Positions 14,035-18,028 of a DNA stretch of 18,028 bases are shown here, piece after piece (position 1 is the first letter of the stretch; each line of letters opens with the position of its first letter). The notes under the pieces were generated by a model. That model saw only the letters and a program-made list of their open reading frames with translations. It was not told the origin of the DNA and made no database searches. A program made the position numbers and the translations under genes. The stretch comes from Spirochaetota bacterium (GTDB taxonomy: Bacteria > Spirochaetota > Spirochaetia > DSM-27196 > PWMO01), in contig JAAAOR010000152.1 of assembly GCA_009908735.1 (NCBI GenBank), positions 1 to 18,028 on the forward strand. The letters run 5' to 3'.

Positions 14035-14808
14035 TTACACCCGGACGACGGGAACCCCGCGGGATTCGAGCCGCCGTACCGCATTCTCGGGCGCACCGGT
14101 ATCCGTGACGACGATCGAGAGCTCCGCAGCCTCGACCACAGTCGTAAAACAGACGCGGTCGAACTTGCTCGAGTCCGCCGCGAGGATGATCTCTTGTGAC
14201 ACCGAGATCATCTTTCTGAGAATGGGAACGTAGGCCGTCTCGAAAATGGTTGCACCGTGCTCTGCATCGACGCCGTCGGCGGACATGATCAGCTTGTGGG
14301 TCGGGTTGCAGTGGTCTAGGTAATCTTGATGATAAGGATAGCCAAGCGAATGCTTGTTCCACAACCGACCACCCAGAAGCACAGTCTCAATGTTTGCAAG
14401 CCCCATCGTCTCGAGCGCGAGCTCGATCGAGTTCGTTATGATCCGAAAGCGCCTGTCGGTTATTCCCGAAAGAATCCGTCCCGCGAGCAGCGTCGTCGTA
14501 CCGGGGCCTATCAGCAGGTCATCGAAGCTTCCCACGAGCTCGGTGAGATACTCCGCGATCCGAATCTTCTCGGGCACATTGACATCGATGGTGTCGGCGG
14601 TTTCCGGCCCGGCAAAGCCACCCCGATACTCTACCCCACCGCCGACCGTCTGAACGACGTCCTCCTGCTGCTGCAACTCCTTAAGATCACGTCGTACGGT
14701 TGCCGTGGAAACGCCGAAAAACCCCGCCAGTGCGTCGATAGTCGTACGCCGTTCCACCTTGACCTTGTTGAGTAACTCAGTGATGCGCTTTACTCGCTCC
14801 TTTGCCAT
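14035..14808 (-). CDS. DeoR-family transcriptional regulator of the PTS operon
   Basis: A 257-residue repressor-type protein. The N-terminal winged helix has the DeoR recognition helix V-S-T-A-T-V-R-R-D-L near residues 33-42, then the G-G-G linker. The C-terminal sugar-phosphate isomerase-like sensor shows L-L-I-G-P-G-T-T-T (about 98-106), I-T-N-S-I-E-L-A, and V-L-L-G-G-R, the phosphate-binding features of the family. It would sense a phosphorylated sugar made by the neighbouring PTS. It lies 24 bases after the IIB gene, in mid-operon, so it likely autoregulates. Upstream of the ATG I see no strong ribosome site; initiation may rely on coupling from IIB. The operator should be upstream of the IIC gene, outside the window. 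Confidence 0.92.
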   Translation of the reverse strand: MAKERVKRITELLNKVKVERRTTIDALAGFFGVSTATVRRDLKELQQQEDVVQTVGGGVEYRGGFAGPETADTIDVNVPEKIRIAEYLTELVGSFDDLLIGPGTTTLLAGRILSGITDRRFRIITNSIELALETMGLANIETVLLGGRLWNKHSLGYPYHQDYLDHCNPTHKLIMSADGVDAEHGATIFETAYVPILRKMISVSQEIILAADSSKFDRVCFTTVVEAAELSIVVTDTGAPENAVRRLESRGVPVVRV

Positions 14809-14832
14809 GCAGAAAGCGTGCCGGCGCGCGAA

Positions 14833-15120
14833 CTATTCGGATAGCTTCGCGACGATCTTCTCAACGTCCTGATCGATACCGATGCCTGTCAGAAACGAGA
14901 CCGTCTGTATAACCGGTGTTTCTCCGGCGCCCGCCACTGTGGTCGTCGTGACGATGAGGTCGTAGTTCTCAGCCTTCGACGGAACTTCCGACGCCTTTGC
15001 CTGATCGGTGACCACTTTTATGCCACGGTTTGCCAGCTCTTCTTCGAGTTTTCGTGCTACAACCGTCGATGTTGCGATTGCCGTGCCGCAGGCCACGAGT
15101 ATTCGCTTAGGTGCCGCCAT
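14833..15120 (-). CDS. gatB: PTS galactitol-type enzyme IIB
   Basis: A 95-residue cytoplasmic IIB protein of the galactitol type. The phosphorylated cysteine is C11 in V-A-C-G-T-A-I-A-T-S-T-V, the family signature. The rest folds as the IIB lactose-like alpha/beta domain, with V-T-T-T-T-V near residues 57-62. It takes phosphate from IIA and passes it to the sugar at the IIC. GGAGGT lies just upstream of the ATG at 15120. The gene is 32 bases after Enzyme I. The symbol reflects family; the real substrate could be another polyol or pentitol. Confidence 0.9.
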   Translation of the reverse strand: MAAPKRILVACGTAIATSTVVARKLEEELANRGIKVVTDQAKASEVPSKAENYDLIVTTTTVAGAGETPVIQTVSFLTGIGIDQDVEKIVAKLSE

Positions 15121-15152
15121 CTATGCTACCTCCACTCCCTGTGTTTCGTTGT

Positions 15153-16892
15153 CTATGTGGTCGTAAGACTCTGATGATAGTCGTCCAGCAGCCGCCGAAC
15201 TTCTCCCACATCACTTGTCTCGAGTACCTTCCCGGCCAGACCCTCTGCGTCGGCCAGCGTCGTTTCCCGAATTGTGTGAACCGCCTCGGGAATGAGCTGC
15301 GGCGTCATACTGAGCTCATCAACGCCGAGACCGACCAGCACCGGAATGATCTCCGCCATTCCGCCGAGCTCGCCGCACACTCCCACCCACTTCCCTTCAC
15401 GATGCATCGCATCTGCGACCTGTCTGATCGCGCGGAACACCGCCGGATGGAACGGCTCGTAGTATTCTCGCACGTTCTCGTTCATTCGATCTGCCGCAAG
15501 GAGGTATTGAGTCAGGTCGTTGGTCCCGATGCTCATGAAATCGACCTCCCTGGCAAGCACGTCGGCCATCAGCACCGCCGACGGGATCTCGACCATGATC
15601 CCGACCTCCATCGCCGGATCATATTGTACACCCTCGGCGGACAGATTCTCGCGAACTTCGGCGAGGATCTCCTTCAAACGACGCACTTCGTTGATTCCGC
15701 TCACCATCGGAAACATGATCCGCGCGGTACCGTACGCCGAAGCACGCAGGATGGCGCGCAGCTGTACCTTGAAAGACTCAGTATCCTTGAGACTAAGTCG
15801 TATGGCCCGCATCCCGAGAAATGGGTTTTGTTCTTCGGGGAGCGCGAGGTAGTCAATCCGCTTGTCACCGCCGACATCGAGCGTCCGGAAAATCACCATA
15901 CCCGGTGCCAGCGACTCTACCGCGTTGCGGTAGGCCTCGAACTGTCGGTCCTCCGAGGGCAGCGAGCTTGCCTTCAGAAAGAGGAACTCCGTGCGAAAAA
16001 GCCCGACGCTGCTGAGGCCGTGATTTCGTGCCTCAGCGATCTCGGTGTCGGCACCGATGTTGCCGGAAACAGTGACCACACGTCCATCCGACGTAACCGC
16101 CTCGAGGTCTTTCTCTTGCTCGAGCTCCTCAAGGTGCTCGAGGTGGGCGCGTTTCTCCTTTCGGAGCCTCGCCGCTGTGTCGGCATCCGGCGCGACGTAG
16201 ACGACTGCCCCGCTCGACAAGCGGCTATCGACGAAGACCTCTGCGCCGTCGTCGATGTGCTCGAGCGCGTTTGGCACGCCAACGGCCGCCGGTATCCGCA
16301 GACTTTTGGCGAGGATAGCAACGTGGGAGGTTAAACCGCCACGCGCCGTGACGAAACCTCGCACCCGGTCGGGATCGATCAGCGCCGTATCGGAGGGTAG
16401 CAGGTCATCTGCAACGATAACACTGCCGTCGGAAACGCGTGCGAGATCACGCGACTCGATACCGAGAAGGTGACGCAACAGTCGCCTATACACGTCGGTG
16501 AGGTCCGCCACGCGGGCCTTGTTGTAGTCGTCCTCCGAGAGCTCCTCGAACATTGCGATGTATGTCTCGAACACGGTCTTCACCGCCTGCTCGGCGGAGG
16601 CGCCGTCGTTTCGAATCGCATCTTCCACCTCGCCGATTATGGACTCGTCCTCAGCGATGGTTTGCTGTGAGCGAAAGATGTGGGCGAACTCCTCGCCGAC
16701 TCCGGCGCGGATCCGTTCCTTGATCTCTTCCAGCTCCGAGATGCTGTCGGCTACCGCGGCATGCAGGCGCTCGGTCTCGCGTCTCGAATCTTCCGCTGAG
16801 GTCCGCTCGATATGCATTTCAGGTTCGAAGTACGCAACAGCCACGCCCTCGGCGATACCGGGCGAGGCTGAAATACCCTCGAGTGTTTCCAT
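15153..16892 (-). CDS. ptsI: PTS Enzyme I (phosphoenolpyruvate-protein phosphotransferase)
   Basis: A 579-residue cytoplasmic enzyme using PEP to phosphorylate HPr. The active histidine is H190 in G-G-L-T-S-H-V-A-I-L-A-K. PEP and metal contacts are visible: G-L-F-R-T-E-F-L near 297-304, G-I-M-V-E-I-P-S near 431-438, I-G-T-N-D-L-T-Q-Y-L near 455-464, and C506 in V-C-G-E-L-G-G. The full length and every key site argue for an active enzyme. Its ATG shares one base with the stop of the IIA gene (TGATG at 16894-16890). A ptsI inside a single-substrate operon is unusual; the neighbouring HPr suggests a private relay or the cell's only one. Confidence 0.96.
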   Translation of the reverse strand: METLEGISASPGIAEGVAVAYFEPEMHIERTSAEDSRRETERLHAAVADSISELEEIKERIRAGVGEEFAHIFRSQQTIAEDESIIGEVEDAIRNDGASAEQAVKTVFETYIAMFEELSEDDYNKARVADLTDVYRRLLRHLLGIESRDLARVSDGSVIVADDLLPSDTALIDPDRVRGFVTARGGLTSHVAILAKSLRIPAAVGVPNALEHIDDGAEVFVDSRLSSGAVVYVAPDADTAARLRKEKRAHLEHLEELEQEKDLEAVTSDGRVVTVSGNIGADTEIAEARNHGLSSVGLFRTEFLFLKASSLPSEDRQFEAYRNAVESLAPGMVIFRTLDVGGDKRIDYLALPEEQNPFLGMRAIRLSLKDTESFKVQLRAILRASAYGTARIMFPMVSGINEVRRLKEILAEVRENLSAEGVQYDPAMEVGIMVEIPSAVLMADVLAREVDFMSIGTNDLTQYLLAADRMNENVREYYEPFHPAVFRAIRQVADAMHREGKWVGVCGELGGMAEIIPVLVGLGVDELSMTPQLIPEAVHTIRETTLADAEGLAGKVLETSDVGEVRRLLDDYHQSLTTT

Positions 16893-17371
16893 CAGCCTAC
16901 ACCGTGCTTCTTCACGTTGGATTGCAGAATCTCGTAAATTTCTTGCCTCGACGAGGCCTGTGCTATCGCTTCGAGCACCTCTACATCCTGATATACGTTG
17001 ATGAGCGTTTCGAGAAGATCCCCAATCTCTTTTGGTTCTTTTAGGGCGAACATCGAGATCATACCAACCTGCAGCGGAGATTCGGGACTTCCCATCGTCT
17101 TGAACTCAACCGGAGTCTTGAGTCGCGCGAAAAGCAGTACCGAAGACTCCACGTATGTCGCATCCGTGTGGGGAATCGCGATTTTTGGCCCCGGCATCGG
17201 GAGCCCCGACGGATGATGACGCTCCCGTTCGAGGATTTCCTCTACAAACTGTCGGCGGCAGTATCCCTGCTCGACCAACATCCCCGCCATGGACCGCAGC
17301 GCATCATCCCTATCAGCGTACTCTACCCCGTCGAGGATGAGATCCTGTTTGACAAGCTCGACAAACTTCAC
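16892..17371 (-). CDS. gatA: PTS fructose/galactitol-type enzyme IIA
   Basis: A 159-residue IIA protein of the fructose/mannitol/galactitol/nitrogen class. The phosphorylated histidine is H68 in K-I-A-I-P-H-T-D, preceded by the family's P-S-G-L-P-M-P-G-P run. It carries phosphate from HPr to IIB. I chose the GTG at 17371: AAGGAG lies about eight bases upstream. The 84-base gap to IIC has no gene. The next gene, Enzyme I, overlaps it by one base. Class assignment is secure; the substrate subtype follows from the IIB and IIC neighbours. Confidence 0.92.
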   Translation of the reverse strand: MKFVELVKQDLILDGVEYADRDDALRSMAGMLVEQGYCRRQFVEEILERERHHPSGLPMPGPKIAIPHTDATYVESSVLLFARLKTPVEFKTMGSPESPLQVGMISMFALKEPKEIGDLLETLINVYQDVEVLEAIAQASSRQEIYEILQSNVKKHGVG

Positions 17372-17455
17372 GATGGGACTCCTTGACAGGCGCCGCCCCG
17401 GACGACGGAAGGCCGGGACGACGCCGATGTGATTACATACAGGTGATATACCGGA

Positions 17456-18028
17456 CTACTCGACTGAGGCGTCTTCCTCCTGTCGATATCCGGCGATGCG
17501 GTGCCACGGAGCGGGATTGCGCTTGAAGGAAACCCAAGCGATGACGAGAAGCGCTACGATAATAGCGTTGCCGATCCAGAAGCTTCGTGCGGCGATAGCA
17601 AAAAAGAACGCCAGGAAGTTGCCGCCGTCGACGAGACTGGAAATTGTGGCGGCGCCCTCCGGGAAATCGAAGTTCGCAGCTTCAGCCGCGGCGGTTTGGG
17701 CGTCCGCGAGGAAGTTCATAATATAGATCGTCGGGATCATCACAATAGTCGAGGTGATTGTCGCCCGTACGACGTTTCCGCGCACGATCGGCACCATCAT
17801 GACCACCAGGAACGGGATGGAAGCCAGGTCTCCAAAGGGGAGCACACGGTTACCAGGAAGAATAACGGCAAGCGCAAGGGTAATCGGCACCATGAGTAGC
17901 GCCGTCGCGATAGCGGTGGGGTGACCGATACCAAGCGCCGAATCAAGACCGATGTAGATCTCGCGCCCGGCCGCACGCCTCTGCAGGAAGTCGCGGGCCG
18001 CCTCAGAAAGCGGAATGAGCCCCTCCAT
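17456..18028 (-). CDS. gatC: PTS galactitol-type enzyme IIC, C-terminal part (5' end outside window)
   Basis: The 190 visible residues are the C-terminal end of a membrane permease; E. coli GatC has about 450 residues, so the Met at the window edge is internal. Visible family sequence: E-G-L-I-P-L-S-E-A-A-R near the edge, then G-L-D-S-A-L-G-I-G-H-P, and V-I-L-P-G-N-R-V-L-P-F-G-D-L. At least four hydrophobic membrane segments are seen. It moves the substrate through the inner membrane while IIB phosphorylates it. This is the most upstream PTS gene in view; the operon promoter lies outside the window. Confidence 0.9.
   Translation of the reverse strand: MEGLIPLSEAARDFLQRRAAGREIYIGLDSALGIGHPTAIATALLMVPITLALAVILPGNRVLPFGDLASIPFLVVMMVPIVRGNVVRATITSTIVMIPTIYIMNFLADAQTAAAEAANFDFPEGAATISSLVDGGNFLAFFFAIAARSFWIGNAIIVALLVIAWVSFKRNPAPWHRIAGYRQEEDASVE

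Noticed and set aside
15111..16334. A 407-codon open frame on the plus strand opposite Enzyme I
   Set aside because: Enzyme I is unmistakable on the minus strand (H190, C506 and PEP motifs). The plus-strand frame has no recognisable motif or ribosome site.

Overview
The window reads as accessory chromosome of a GC-rich, Gram-negative bacterium. My best guess is a free-living spirochaete (Spirochaetales or a relative). That rests on the gene mix: a class III adenylate cyclase, a periplasmic propeller/GGDEF sensor, a three-part GlpA-like flavoprotein operon ending in DUF1667, clpS without clpA, and a galactitol-type PTS with its own Enzyme I and HPr. No rRNA or tRNA is present, so the taxonomy is inference. 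No tRNA, CRISPR array, insertion sequence or prophage gene was seen.

Layout. (1) 1-446, minus: the start of a hotdog acyl-CoA thioesterase cut by the window edge, divergent from (2) 590-1975, plus: an exported 5'-nucleotidase-type metallophosphoesterase. (3) 2035-3138, plus: an adenylate cyclase with an N-terminal four-cysteine module; a perfect 11-bp dyad brackets its likely -10 box. It is followed by (4) 3153-3581, plus: a secreted thermonuclease-like protein that has lost the front of its catalytic domain and runs 97 bp antisense into clpS. (5) 6873-3485, minus: a tight operon of GlpA-like FAD/[2Fe-2S] dehydrogenase, NAD/FAD oxidoreductase, DUF1667 protein and clpS. (6) 6993-7208, plus: a 71-residue two-helix membrane protein with an internal repeat. 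(7) 7325-13268, plus: a four-gene operon behind a good sigma70-type promoter, coding for a 14-blade propeller/Y_Y_Y/GGDEF diguanylate cyclase, an LDH2/DpkA-family reductase, a protein with a C-terminal J-domain and an AEC-family transporter. (8) 18028-13322, minus: a PTS operon in the order IIC (partial), IIA, Enzyme I, IIB, DeoR regulator, unknown membrane protein, HPr.

How the parts work together. Region 8 codes for a whole phosphorelay, PEP to EI (His190) to HPr (His15) to IIA (His68) to IIB (Cys11) to IIC, with a local repressor; the sugar or polyol is probably galactitol-like but is not fixed by the sequence. Its HPr has Asn at the Ser46 regulatory position. Region 5 resembles anaerobic glycerol-3-phosphate oxidation, and could handle a polyol phosphate, but no glycerol kinase or facilitator is in view. 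Region 7 links a periplasmic sensor making c-di-GMP to an oxidoreductase and an organic-anion-type carrier, which suggests regulated use of a small carboxylate or imino acid. The items most worth follow-up are the region 7 operon, the uncharacterised 126-residue protein in the PTS operon, and the two repeat structures placed at promoters. None of these is proven to be a new system.
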